Shown here: positions 52,967 to 62,616 of the stretch, piece by piece
Layout of the letters: every line of letters starts with the position of its first letter
Numbering within the stretch: position 1 is the stretch's first letter
From: Tridacna crocea
Taxonomy: Eukaryota > Mollusca > Bivalvia > Cardiida > Cardiidae
Length of the DNA stretch: 64,000 bases
NCBI GenBank assembly: GCA_943736015.1
Contig: OX031059.1
Location: 22,748,501-22,812,500, forward strand
Direction: 5' to 3'
Position numbers and translations under genes: made by a program
Notes under the pieces: model-generated
Seen by the model: the letters and a program-made list of their open reading frames with translations, nothing else
Told to the model about the DNA's origin: nothing
Databases searched by the model: none

Positions 52967-53195
52967 TTAACTCTTTACCACACGACAAAGTTTTAGACTG
53001 GTTCAAATTGAAAGCATTTGCAGATGACAAAATAAAGGTGAATGAAAAATTGAAATTTATTCTGGAAAGGGTAGAAAACACTGTGGGAAAAGGAGAAAAT
53101 GCTGGTTACCAGCATTTTCTTCTTTTCCTACAGTGTTTTCAAAGGGCTTCTTTCTCAGGGGTGTCAAAAGTAGGGATTGTGTGGTAATGGGTTAA
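52967..53195 (-). mobile_element. TTAA-MITE, full copy
   Basis: TTAA at both ends. Near-twin of 48804-49034. Confidence 0.85.
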
Positions 53196-53545
53196 GTAAG
53201 TATGTGTTTCTTTTTCCTGTAGCTAAAATTAACTAAGAATCAATCTTGAAAGATGGCATCTTATGGTTTAAAAATAAAAAAAATGAAATAAAACGAAATT
53301 AGATATTGAAAAAGTGTTCTGCTAAAAATACAATTAAAGTTCCACTCTCCTTTCTTAACCCTAAATAAAAGAACATGAAAATATATAAATTCATGAGGGA
53401 AACAAAAATTTAAAGGGTAGATTAAAATAAAATTTAGAATTGATAACAAGAGATAATCTACCTTGAAAATTAGAATTAAAAGTCCCAATTTATCTTACAG
53501 TATGTCCATAGCAGCTGTCATATATGTAATGGTTGCCTATTGGGT
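53196..53545. other. AT-rich intron, nothing recognised
   Basis: No supported feature. Confidence 0.4.
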
Positions 53546-53766
53546 TTTATTTCTTTACAACATGATGATAATCCAGACATATATCCATATTGAAAGCATT
53601 TGCATACGACAAAATAACTCACTCAAATGATGGAATTAGATAGAAGACATTGTGGGAAAGGGAGAAAATGCTGGTTACCAGCATTTTTCTCCCATTTATC
53701 AACAACGTTTTCTAAGCTCTTTTCATCAGAGTTGGTTAGAGTCAGGATTGTCCAGTAAAGGGTTAA
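53546..53766 (-). mobile_element. TTAA-MITE copy
   Basis: Right TTAA intact. Stem right arm partly changed. Confidence 0.7.
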
Positions 53767-54162
53767 ATACAGTACTTTGACAAGCTAATCTACTGAGTTG
53801 ACATGACCGCTTAGGGTATGTGGTATGTAGTTGAGAGTGGACGTCATTTATCAAATGTTGAATATCGTCTTTTCATAAAAACCATTGCGATCCTTTATGT
53901 ATGAAAAGTCTCATCTCATGGAAATTGGGGTTTAGTGCATCTCTCAGCTTATTATATCAAATAAGTCACTGTTGATCCATATGACCATTTTGTCGAACAA
54001 CAGAATGAAATCTGAAGTAAACTGGTCCTTTGACATGCAGAAAAATTGACCAATAGCAAAACGTTTTGACCAAAGAAAGCTTGCATGGTCTTGGCAGGTT
54101 GATCTGGATTGATATTTTATGTTTGTTGGATTTAACCCTTTTTTCACTCGGCATAATTCAGT
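53767..54162. other. Intron, nothing recognised
   Basis: No supported exon. cttggcaggttgatctgg near 54090 resembles P2 weakly. Confidence 0.4.
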
Positions 54163-54396
54163 TTAACTCTTTATTAAACAACAAAATTTTAGACTGGTCC
54201 AAATTGAAAGCATGTGCTGAGATGACAGAATTAACATGGCTCAGAAATTGAAATTCTGACTTTGAAAGAACATAAAAAACATTGTGGGAAAAGGAGAAAA
54301 TGCTGGTTACCAGCATTTTCTCCTTTTCTCGCAATGTTTTCAAAAGGCTTCTTTTTACAGAGCCGTGAAAACAAGGGATTGTTTGGGAAAGGGTTA
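54163..54396 (-). mobile_element. TTAA-MITE, full copy
   Basis: Keeps the internal attaacatggctca site, the kind of TTAA hit in the nested copy at 48143. Confidence 0.83.
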
Positions 54397-54576
54397 AGTT
54401 CCACTCAAAAAAGATCGAAATATGGGACCGAAAAACTTGTTTGATTTTGAAACAGAGGTGTTTATAGGGATAGGAATGAAAACCTTTTTACCCCTCATCT
54501 CTCCACCTCAACTTGCGTGAGGTGCACCGACTACTGTGATATGACCTTTGGGAATGAAACAGCATTTAACACAAAT

Positions 54577-54805
54577 TTAACCCTTTAGCAGACAAGCCAG
54601 ACTTTTTACAACCTTGAGCAAGAGGTCTTTTGAAAACATTGTGGGAAAAGGAGAAAATGCTGGTTACCAGCATTTTCTCCTTTTCCTATAATGTTTTCCA
54701 CCCTTCCTAACACAAATTTTGATTTTTCAGTTATATTTATTTTTTTGTCTGCAAATGCTTTCAGTTTGGACCAGTCTATAATTTTGTTGTTTTGTAAAGA
54801 GTTAA
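54577..54805 (+). mobile_element. TTAA-MITE, full copy
   Basis: TTAA at both ends. Centre ggttacc is atypical for this orientation. Confidence 0.82.
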
Positions 54806-54839
54806 TAAATCAATCATGTTTTTTTTGTAGACTATAACT

Positions 54840-55365
54840 TTTACTCTTTACAGAACATTAATGTGCCTCAGTTGAATAAGATTTTGAAAAACATGGAGGG
54901 CAAAGGGGGGGGGGGAAATGCTGATAAGCAGCATTTTCTCCTTTTCCCAAAATGTTTTCTACCCTTCCAAAGACAAATTTTAGTTATACAACAAAGTCGA
55001 GGTGGACATTGCCATGACTTTTTGTCCTTCTTTAGAAACAAACTTTTCCTGTAATATACTCCAACACTTTTTTAAGTCCTGAACTCAAATTAGAAACAGT
55101 GTTTCTGTATATATGAATTTGTGCAATTCCCATGACCCTGCTGTGATTTTTTGCAGAATTATCTCCCCTTGAACTTTTTTCAGTTCTTGCTTTTGTACTA
55201 AACCATTCTGCATTCCTTCACAAAGACTTGTTTTGTGACAAGGAGCTGGTGGGGGTTATGATCACATTTAGTGATAGCTCTAGTCTTTCAGCTGTATTTG
55301 GTTTGTCATAAGCATAATGTTTTTAGTAAGGACATGTCTTAGAATACTGTTGTCTGGTAAAGAGT
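54840..55365 (+). mobile_element. TTAA-MITE host split by an H2 element
   Basis: Left part 54840-54983 ends ccaaagacaaatttta. The long arm resumes at 55285 (ctttcagctgta) and ends ctgttgtctggtaaagagtt at 55364. Confidence 0.65.
54984..55284 (+). mobile_element. Helentron-like H2 element inside a MITE
   Basis: gttatacaacaaagtcgagg start and gatagctctagt end. Body matches 7958-8270. Confidence 0.65.
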
Positions 55366-55579
55366 TAGTCTAAACATATTTATTTTACATAGATTGAGAA
55401 ACAAGTTCTAACAACTTATACTAAGCTCTCTTGATTCTGCTTCCTGGGAACTACACCAGTACTCCCGCCGAAAGTGTGGGCCAATGAAAAACCCCAAAGT
55501 TAAAACCCGCTCCCAGGTATCAAACTCAGGACCTTATGGTTATGAGGCCGACGCTCTACCTCACAGCCACGGACACCAC
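55366..55579 (-). mobile_element. tRNA-derived SINE, family S1
   Basis: The minus-strand head gtggctgtgaggtagagcgt and gtcctgagtttgatacc are the best S1 promoter boxes. The tail lies against the MITE end. Confidence 0.75.
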
Positions 55580-55597
55580 ATACACCATGGTAAAGAG

Positions 55598-55820
55598 TTA
55601 ACTCTTTACTGCACAATCCTGACTTTTAATGACCTTGAGAAGGAAAGCTTTTGAAAACATAGTGAGAAAGGGAGAAAATGCTGGTAACCTTCATTTTCTC
55701 CATTTTCCACAATGTTTTCTACCCTTCAGAAATCAAAATTTAATTCTTGAGTCACATTTGTTGTCTTTAAGTGCTTTCAATTTGGACTAGTCCAAACTTT
55801 GTCTTTTGGTAAAGAGTTAA
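55598..55820 (+). mobile_element. TTAA-MITE copy
   Basis: TTAA at both ends. Right TTAA shared with the next copy. Confidence 0.78.
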
Positions 55821-56033
55821 CTCATTACCACACAATACCAACTTTTAACGACCCTGAGAAACAAACCTTTTGAAAACATTGTGGGAAAAGGAGAAAATGC
55901 TGGTGACCATCATTTTATTCTTTTCCCACAATGTTTTCTACCAGTCCCAAAACAAATTTCAACTTATTTTGTCTTCTTCATTTTTTTTTCAGTTTCGGCA
56001 ATTCTGAAATTTTGTCATTTGGTAAAGAGTTAA
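55817..56033 (+). mobile_element. TTAA-MITE copy in tandem
   Basis: Same orientation as its neighbour. About 20 bp missing in the long arm. Confidence 0.78.
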
Positions 56034-56177
56034 CCCAAAGCAAAGATTCTCAAGGAAAGTATTTTAAACTCTTGTCTTGCTAGACAAGTAATTTAAATGA
56101 AATTTTCAAACTGATAGTGAAAACCCAAATAATGCTATTTCAAACTTCTTTTTCTCAGAAAAATACCTCTTTAGCAG

Positions 56178-56278
56178 ACAGTGTAGATCAAGATCAGACT
56201 GCAGAGAATTTGCAGTCTGATCTTTACCTACACTGTCCACTATAGGCCAGTGAATTACATTTAGCAGCCAAAGGGTTA
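56178..56278. repeat. Palindromic repeat P2 with tail
   Basis: agatcagactgcagagaatttgcagtctgatct hairpin core and tail cattTAGCAGCCAAAGGG. The tail is the insertion site of the next element. Confidence 0.55.
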
Positions 56279-56279
56279 A

Positions 56280-56681
56280 CATCTTTGCAAGCCAAGGTTA
56301 CAATCACTATGTGGATCTTACCTTGACTGAATGAGCTCGATTTCGAGATTCTTGCGATGCACCCTCTATTGGATGCTGGTTATTACCACCCCCTTACATC
56401 ATATTTCTAAAAGCCAGTGAAATATTGTTTTACAAACCGCTTACGAATACACATGAAGCGATAAACAGACTCCACATGGGTTTTCATGTTTACCTTCTAT
56501 TCGAAAGGTAGCGACCTTATTCTATTTTTATCAAAGATGAAATGCTGCGAGTGATTTCATTCGTTGCAGTTAGAGCTGGCTGCACCCAATTAAAAAGCGT
56601 ATCAGGGAAATGTAAAAATCAAGCTCGATCCGCCAAGGGTAGAGTAGCATAGTGAATCATCAGCCTTGGCTTGCGAAGATG
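56280..56681. mobile_element. Terminal-inverted-repeat element with 9 bp duplication
   Basis: The ends catctttgcaagccaagg and ccttggcttgcgaagatg are inverted. AAGGGTTAA flanks both sides (56271-56279, 56682-56690). A 9 bp duplication is typical of Mutator-like elements, and 8-9 bp also suggests hAT. No transposase frame. Confidence 0.65.
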
Positions 56682-56881
56682 AAGGGTTAACAGCATCTAA
56701 AGAGTATATGCTAATGGCCTGTCACTTTTGTGAATGTTTTCCTGTGATTGATTTGCATGTCTGACCATGATGCATGTTTGTAGGCTGTTAGATTAAGTTC
56801 TTCCATTTTAATTAAACTTAAGATTTTTATCTGTTTTATGTCATTTGCGGTCTACAATAAATTTTTAGCTGGGCTGTTTTT

Positions 56882-57111
56882 TTAACCCATTACCACACAA
56901 TCCCTACTTTTGACGACCCTGAGAAAGAAGCCTTTAGAAAACATTGCGGGAAAAGTAGAAAATGCTGGTAACCAGCATTTTCTCCTTTTCCAACAATGTT
57001 TTCTACTCTTCACAAAACAAATTTCATATTTTCAGTCTTTTTTATTTTGTCGTCTGCAAATGCTTTCGATTTGGACAAGCCTAAAATTGTGTCGTTTTGG
57101 TAAAGAGTTAA
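56882..57111 (+). mobile_element. TTAA-MITE, full copy
   Basis: TTAA at both ends, palindrome nearly perfect. Confidence 0.84.
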
Positions 57112-57434
57112 ATAAACATGCCCTGAGTGGACCATGTGACAGAGGGTGAAAACCAATTTTCATTGTAAATATTTGGAAGGGTCGTTATATTGACTCTACA
57201 TATATAATTATATTTCATTCAATATTTGTGAATCAGTGAGGTGCCTCGATTGTCCAAATATAAAACACTTTAAATGGATGAATATAGACTTTTCATAGAT
57301 CAGAGGAAATGGCCAGAGCTTCCTTTTATGGTTTATTGATTTTTCTTCTTTTATTTATTTTCTTCAATTTCAAACATCCATCTCTTCAGTTATCAGATAT
57401 GTGCCATACTGACACCTAAATTATCATGCCTCAC

Positions 57435-58350
57435 CACGAGTAACATGATCTGGTAGTACCCATCTGTCCAATTATCAGATAGTTATATGTGCCATATTTA
57501 TGTCTTAATGATCTTGCCTCATCACATGTAATGGCATAGTCTGGTAGTAACCAACTCTTCAATTATCAGGTACTTATATGTGCCATACTTTTGCTTTAAT
57601 GATCATGCCTCATCACATGGAATGGCATGGTCTGGTAGTAACTATCTCTTCAGTTATCAGATAATTGTGCCATACTTTGGCCTTAATGATCATTCCTCAT
57701 CAAATGTAATGGCATGGTCTGGTAGTAACTATCTCTTCAGTTATCAGATAATTGTGCCATACTTTGGCCTTAATGATCATTCCTCATCTCATGTAATGGC
57801 ATGGTCTGGTAGTATCCATCTCTTAAATATTATCAGATACTTGTATGTGCCATACTTTGGCCTTAATGATCATGCCTCATAACAAGTAATGGCATGGTCT
57901 GGTAGTATCCATCTCTTAAATATTATCACATACTTGTATGTGCCATACTTTGGCCTTAATGATCATGCCTCATCAAATGTAATGGCATGGTCTGGTAGTA
58001 GCTATCTCTTCAGTTATCAGATAATTGTGCTATACTTTGACCTTAATGATCATTCCTCATCACATGTAATGGCATGGTCTGGTAGTAGCTATCTCTTCAG
58101 TTATCAGATAATTGTGCCATACTTGGGCCTTAACGATCATTCCTCATCACATGTAATGGCATGGTCTGGTAGTATCCATCTCTTCAATATTATAAGATAC
58201 TTGTATGTGCCATATTTTTCCCTTAATGATCATGCCTCATAACAAGTAATGGCATTGTCTGGTAGTACCCATCTCTTCAATATTATCAGATACCTATACA
58301 TGCTACACTTTGGCCTTTATGATAATGCCTCATCACATCTAATGGCATTT
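57435..58350 (+). repeat. Minisatellite, about 10 units of 87-93 bp with higher-order period
   Basis: The landmark catggtctggtag recurs with spacings 91, 91, 87, 87, 93, 93, 87, 87, 93, 93. The 87-87-93-93 block of 360 bp is present twice. Lengths 87 and 93 are multiples of three, which creates long open frames. These are not taken as coding because the block is intronic and lacks splice support. Confidence 0.85.
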
Positions 58351-58351
58351 A

Positions 58352-58461
58352 GCAAGGGTAGAAAGCAAAGTGGGAAATGGAGAAAGTACTGGTTACCGGA
58401 ATGTTTTCAATAGCTATCTTTCTTAAGATGTGTTGAAGTTGCGGTTGTGGGGTAAAGGTTT
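58352..58461 (-). mobile_element. TTAA-MITE, right half joined to the minisatellite
   Basis: agcaagggtagaaagcaaag follows the last minisatellite unit directly. Confidence 0.5.
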
Positions 58462-58516
58462 CGCCAGTCAGCAAAAACCTAGATTTTTCCATGTTGATAG
58501 GATTTCCCTCAGCAGA

Positions 58517-58738
58517 TTAACCCTTTACCAAACAATCCCTGGTGTTCACAACCCAGAGGGAAAAGCCGTCTGAAAATATTGTGGGAAAAGGAGAAAATAC
58601 TGGTAACCAGCATTTACTCCTTTTCCCACATTGTGTTATACTCTTCTAAAGTCAAGTTTCATTTTTTGAGTGAAATTTTCTCTTTTTGTCTTCAAATGCT
58701 TTCAGTTTGGACAAGTCTAAAATGTTGTTGTTGGGATG
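58517..58738 (+). mobile_element. TTAA-MITE copy
   Basis: Left TTAA intact, right end decayed. Confidence 0.72.
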
Positions 58739-58902
58739 AGCATTGTTTGAAAAGTGGTATTTTTTCATTTTACCACAAATTCTTGAGAGGACACTGAAGA
58801 CACTGGCATTAAATGCTTAAGTAATTAGTTAATCTGTTTCTGCTGAAAGGCTCCCTTTTTTGACAGAAAGTGTAAATGCAGGAATATTTTGTATAATTTC
58901 AG

Positions 58903-59012
58903 TCTCAAGAAAAAGAACCTACACATGATGGCAAAGATGATAGCAAAGTGATGGCTGAATCCGTTGAAAAACAACCAGAAAAACAAACAGAAAAATCAGA
59001 AACATCAGAAAG
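58903..59012 (+). CDS. Exon of the unrecognised gene after the 26 kb intron
   Basis: Acceptor gtataatttcag, donor gtagaa. It encodes SQEKEPTHDGKDDSKVMAES then VEKQPEKQTEKSETSE, with a QPEKQTEK repeat. Highly charged and disordered. Enters phase 0, leaves AG. Confidence 0.78.
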
Positions 59013-59079
59013 GTAGAAATATACAAATTTTGTGAATCATTAACAAACAAACACATAGTGTAAAGCATTTAGCATTGTT

Positions 59080-59308
59080 TTAACCCTTTACCACACAATG
59101 CTGATTTCTGATGCACGGGAAATAGAAGGGTATTGAAAACATTGTGGGAAAAGAAAAGAATGCTGGTAACCAGCGTTTTCTCCTTTTCCCACCTAGTTTT
59201 CTACTCTATCAAAGAAAAATTACAAGATTTGAGCCACACTGAAATTGTTGTCTGCAATTGCTTTCAATTTAGACAAGGATGAAATGTTGTCATCTGGTAA
59301 AGGTTTAA
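59080..59308 (+). mobile_element. TTAA-MITE, full copy
   Basis: TTAA at both ends. Starts 67 bp after a donor. Confidence 0.8.
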
Positions 59309-59331
59309 ATCTTAACCACACTACCCTGAGT

Positions 59332-59591
59332 TTAATTCTTTACCAAACAACAAAATTTTAGACTGGTCCAAATTGAAGGTATTTGCAAATGACATAATAA
59401 AATGTTACTCAAAAATTGAAACTTGACTTTAGAATAATAGAAAGCATCTTGGGGAAAGGAGATGACAGGTTAGAAAATGTGGGAAAAGGAGAAAATGCTG
59501 GTTACTAGCATTTTCTCCTTTTCCCACAATATTTTCAAAAGGTTTCCCCCTCAGGGTCGTCAAAAGTCCTCATTGTGTGGTAACGGCTTAA
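59332..59591 (-). mobile_element. TTAA-MITE with a duplicated stem start
   Basis: gaaagcatcttggggaaaggag is followed by gttagaaaatgtgggaaaagg, a 30 bp partial duplication. Confidence 0.75.
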
Positions 59592-59704
59592 TAATCCTGA
59601 AGAAGAAAGGTTATGAAAATAAGGTAACCCCTGAATATTTTTAGCACTTTTATGCTTTTTGAAATTTCCGCTGAAAAAAAGCGACTGTATCAATCTGTTG
59701 GCAC

Positions 59705-60290
59705 TGTCATGCAATACTCTTTGTCTCTGTGTCTCTCTGTCTCTGTGTGACTCTGTCTCTGTCTCAACTGTTTTTCTGTCTATGTTGTTTCATATCTGTC
59801 TCTGTCTGTTTCTATGTTTCTCTATACCAGTCTCTCTTTGTCTCTGTGTGTCTCTGTCTCTATTGTATTTCTGTCTGCCTCTATGTTTCTCTATACTTGT
59901 CTCTCTTTGTCTCTGTGTGTCTCTGTCTTTATTGTTTTTCTGTCTGTCTCTATATTTCGCTACATGTGTCTCTCTATGTTACTTTGTGTATCTGTCTTTG
60001 TTTCTACTTTCTGTCTGTCTCTATGTTTCTCTATATCTGTCTATCTTGTCTCTGTGTGTCTCTGTGTTTGATTCTCTATATCTGTCCCTTTGTCTTTGTG
60101 TCTGTGTGTGTGTGTCTTTCTTTCTACCCGCCTCTATGTTCTCTCTGAGTCGCTCTGTTTCTTTGTATCTTATTTATCCCTCTGTCTCTGGCTTTATCTC
60201 TCTCTGTCTTTCTCAGTCTCTGTGTCTGACTTAATCTCTTTTTGTCTTTGTGTCTTTATCTCAGTATTTTATCTGCGTCTTTGCATTTCC
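59705..60290 (+). repeat. Pyrimidine microsatellite, (TCTCTG)n-like
   Basis: About 580 bp of impure tctctgtg / tctgtctc repeats on the plus strand. Long open frames across it are low-complexity artefacts rich in Leu, Ser, Cys and Val. It runs into the acceptor at 60294 and may act as an extended polypyrimidine tract. Confidence 0.85.
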
Positions 60291-60294
60291 ACAG

Positions 60295-60502
60295 TTTCCA
60301 TGAAGCAGAGAAAGAGAACAATATTCCTGACACAGGAAGGACTGATATCAGTCTTGCACAGACTGAGTATGAACCAGAGCTTCAGAACCTGGTCTCGTCT
60401 CGAACAGAGAGACCTTCCAGTGAGCCAAGTGGTATCGTACAACATCCGTCCAACAGTGCTGTTCCAAGACAAGGTTCAAGTCTCCAGATTAACATCCCCC
60501 AG
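60295..60502 (+). CDS. Exon of the unrecognised gene
   Basis: Acceptor gcatttccacag, donor gtattt. It encodes FHEAEKENNIPDTGRTDISL, AQTEYEPELQNLVSSRTE, RPSSEPSGIVQHPSNSA and VPRQGSSLQINIPQ. Enters with AG+T for Ser, leaves phase 0. Ser/Glu-rich and disordered. Confidence 0.83.
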
Positions 60503-60511
60503 GTATTTATC

Positions 60512-60732
60512 TAAACCCTTTTCCAAACAGTCTCCTGTTTTAGCAAATGTGAAGGTGAAAGCTTTCAAATATTGCAGATAAAGGAGAAAGTGCTTGTAAA
60601 TAGCATTTTCTCCTTTTTTTCACTAGTTTACACCCTGTTAAAGGTATATGTAATGTTGCAGCTCAACTGAAGTACCTATATGTCTGTAAATATTTTTGAA
60701 AAAGACAATTCTAAAAGTTTGTTGTTAAATAA
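60512..60732 (+). mobile_element. TTAA-MITE, decayed copy
   Basis: Starts 10 bp after a donor. Stem aaaggagaaagtgcttgtaa. Confidence 0.5.
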
Positions 60733-60982
60733 TGAAATGTACAGCACAACTTTGGCTGCTTTTGCTTAAGCTAAAAGATCAAGATCAAACTGCACAGTGT
60801 AATAATGAATCTACACTGTACAGAATCTTGTTCTTTGAAATAAAGCTAGAAGGAAAAAAAAAAGTTTTTTTTTTTCAGCCAAAAGATGCCGCAAAATTAG
60901 ATGTGAAAATTTTAGGAATGTCGAAGTACAAAACTTTTGTGGAGGACAAATTGAACTCAGTGAAAATGCAAGGATTTTTCTC

Positions 60983-61212
60983 TTAACCCATCACTGCACA
61001 GTCCCATACATTTGATGACCCTGAGAAAGAAGCCTTTTGAAAACATTGTGGGAAAAGGAGAAAATGCTGGTAACCAGCATTTTCTCCTTTTTCCTCAATA
61101 TTTTTTACCCTTTGCAAAACAAATTTTACATTTTCAGTCACTTTTATTTTGTTGTCTGCAAATGGTTTCGATTTGGACAAGCCTAAAATATTGTTGTTTG
61201 GTATTGAGTTAA
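60983..61212 (+). mobile_element. TTAA-MITE, full copy
   Basis: TTAA at both ends, good stem. Right end adjoins the next fragment. Confidence 0.82.
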
Positions 61213-61341
61213 AAGTAAAGAAAACCTTGGAGAAAAGGAGAAGGTGATGGAAGTAATCATTACCTTTATTTCCATCATAATGTTTTCAAGGGATTCCTAC
61301 ACCAGGGTTTTAAAGATACAGGACTGTGAGGTGAAAGGTTA
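61212..61341 (-). mobile_element. TTAA-MITE, right-hand fragment
   Basis: Decayed stem (gaaaaggagaaggtgatgga) and short arm to gtgaaaggttaa. Confidence 0.5.
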
Positions 61342-61510
61342 ACAGTGTCGAAGTTAGTATGAGTATGACAATTGGAAAATAGAATATTGTCTCTCAATTA
61401 AAGTTGTCATTGTATTGTAATTGGTTGTAACATTTCTATTATCAAAAAATCTGTCATATTAGTATATAGAGGATAATCAAATGGTCATGTGTGATATTAA
61501 AAAACTCTCA

Positions 61511-61731
61511 CTAAAACATATTTATTTTACATTGATTGAGAAACAAGTTCTTACAACTTATAGGTAATCTCTCGATTCTGCTTCTTGGGAGCTACACCCG
61601 TACTCACCAGTACTCGCGCCGAATGTGTGGGCCAATGAAATATCCCTATGTTGACATCCTATCCGGGGTACTGAACTTGGGACCTCATGGGTATGAGGGG
61701 GGCACTTATTCTTCACACCAATGGACACCAT
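61511..61731 (-). mobile_element. tRNA-derived SINE, family S1
   Basis: Tail ctaaaacatatttattttac and core ctacacccgtactcac. Between them cgattctgcttcttggga is shared with 55366-55579. Confidence 0.7.
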
Positions 61732-62026
61732 AATCTCTCACTAGATAAGGATGTGATGTGGTCGAAAAAACAAGTCAGACGGACAAGTTTTTTTTATCGG
61801 ATCAAACCCCAGTCGGGTGACCAGTGGATTATCTTATTTATCATATTCTTGATTAACCCTTTTTTTATTCTAATAATAATCAAGAATGGCATTAGATGAG
61901 CAATATATGAAAAAAATATTTCTACAACTATATCTCTGCTAGTGAGGATAAAGAGGATATTTGTTTTTTTCGGTGTAAGATACCATGTTTATCATCACTA
62001 GTGGTGTTATTCACTGTGAAAGTCTG

Positions 62027-62227
62027 TTAACCCTTTCCCAAACAATCCCTTTTGAAAACATAGTGGGAAGAGGAGAAAATGCTGGTAACCAGCATTTTTT
62101 CCTTTTCCCACAATGTTTTCTACCCTATCATATAGAAAAATAATCTTTTCAGCAACTGTTAATTTGTCATCTGCAAAATGCTTTCAATTTGGTCTGGTCC
62201 AAAATTTGCCGTTTGGGAAAGGGTTAA
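62027..62227 (+). mobile_element. TTAA-MITE, CCCAAACA subtype, short-arm deletion
   Basis: ttaaccctttcccaaacaat joins directly to cccttttgaaaacat. Right TTAA shared. Confidence 0.78.
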
Positions 62228-62450
62228 CTCTTTACAAACAACAAAATTTTAGACTTGTCCGAAGTGAAAGGATTTTTAGACGCCATAATAAACATGACTC
62301 AAATATTGAAACTTGACTTTAGTAGAGTAGAAAACATTGTGGGAAAAGGAGAAAATGCTGTTTACCAGCATTTTCTCCTTTTCCCACAATGCTTTGAGAA
62401 AGCTTCTTCCTCTGGGTTGTAAAAACCAGGGATTGCTAGGTAAAGAGTCC
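62224..62450 (-). mobile_element. TTAA-MITE copy in tandem
   Basis: Shares the TTAA at 62224-62227. Ends 50 bp before the last coding exon. Confidence 0.75.
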
Positions 62451-62502
62451 ATAGGAATATAAGTAAGTATTCTGCTACGGTTTTATTTATATCCAACAAT
62501 AG

Positions 62503-62616
62503 GTTCAACTGATGGAAGATACAGAGGACAAGGCGCAGAAGGGAAAAGTTCCAGTAATCAAAGGGAGAGCACCACCCATGACAAATAGATTTCAAATAAA
62601 TGGGCAAGTAGAATGA
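62503..62616 (+). CDS. Terminal exon of the unrecognised gene
   Basis: Acceptor tatatccaacaatag. It encodes VQLMEDTEDKAQKGKVPVIK, GRAPPMTNRFQI and NGQVE, then TGA. The phase fits the exon ending at 60502. The end is basic (KGKVPVIKGR). Confidence 0.82.
   Translation, partial: VQLMEDTEDKAQKGKVPVIKGRAPPMTNRFQINGQVE

Larger units (their letters stand above)
174..62616 (+). other. Multi-exon gene, unrecognised protein of about 830 residues (gene span)
   Basis: About 25 exons were chained by reading acceptor, donor and codon phase. Every join from 174 to 9027 and from 13209 to 62616 keeps the frame. The only phase break is between 9027 and 13209, where an exon is probably missed or the left edge of the 13209 exon is wrong. 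The first half of the product is rich in Leu/Val/Ile with segments such as FLLPKDVRCRLVCILLGAI and LLASEVVQLLCIVPAFF, which look like a helical repeat fold more than membrane spans. The second half is rich in Ser, Pro, Arg and Glu and looks disordered. No signal peptide is visible, but the true start may lie upstream of the window. I do not recognise the family and assign no function. A divergent helical-repeat scaffold is only a guess. Introns are packed with mobile elements, and the longest (32698-58902) holds an ankyrin gene on the other strand. Confidence 0.75.

Noticed and set aside
57580-58242. Repetitive proteins of 100-117 residues in the minisatellite
   Set aside because: Open only because unit lengths are multiples of three. 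There is no splice or start context, and the first units (91 bp) break the frame.
59659-60234. Open frames of 139-191 codons across 59659-60234
   Set aside because: They are translations of the tctctgtg microsatellite, open in several frames at once with low-complexity Leu/Ser/Cys/Val content.
868-61731. tRNA-like promoter boxes considered as tRNA genes
   Set aside because: A and B boxes are followed by SINE bodies and tails, and no full cloverleaf with acceptor stem was seen.
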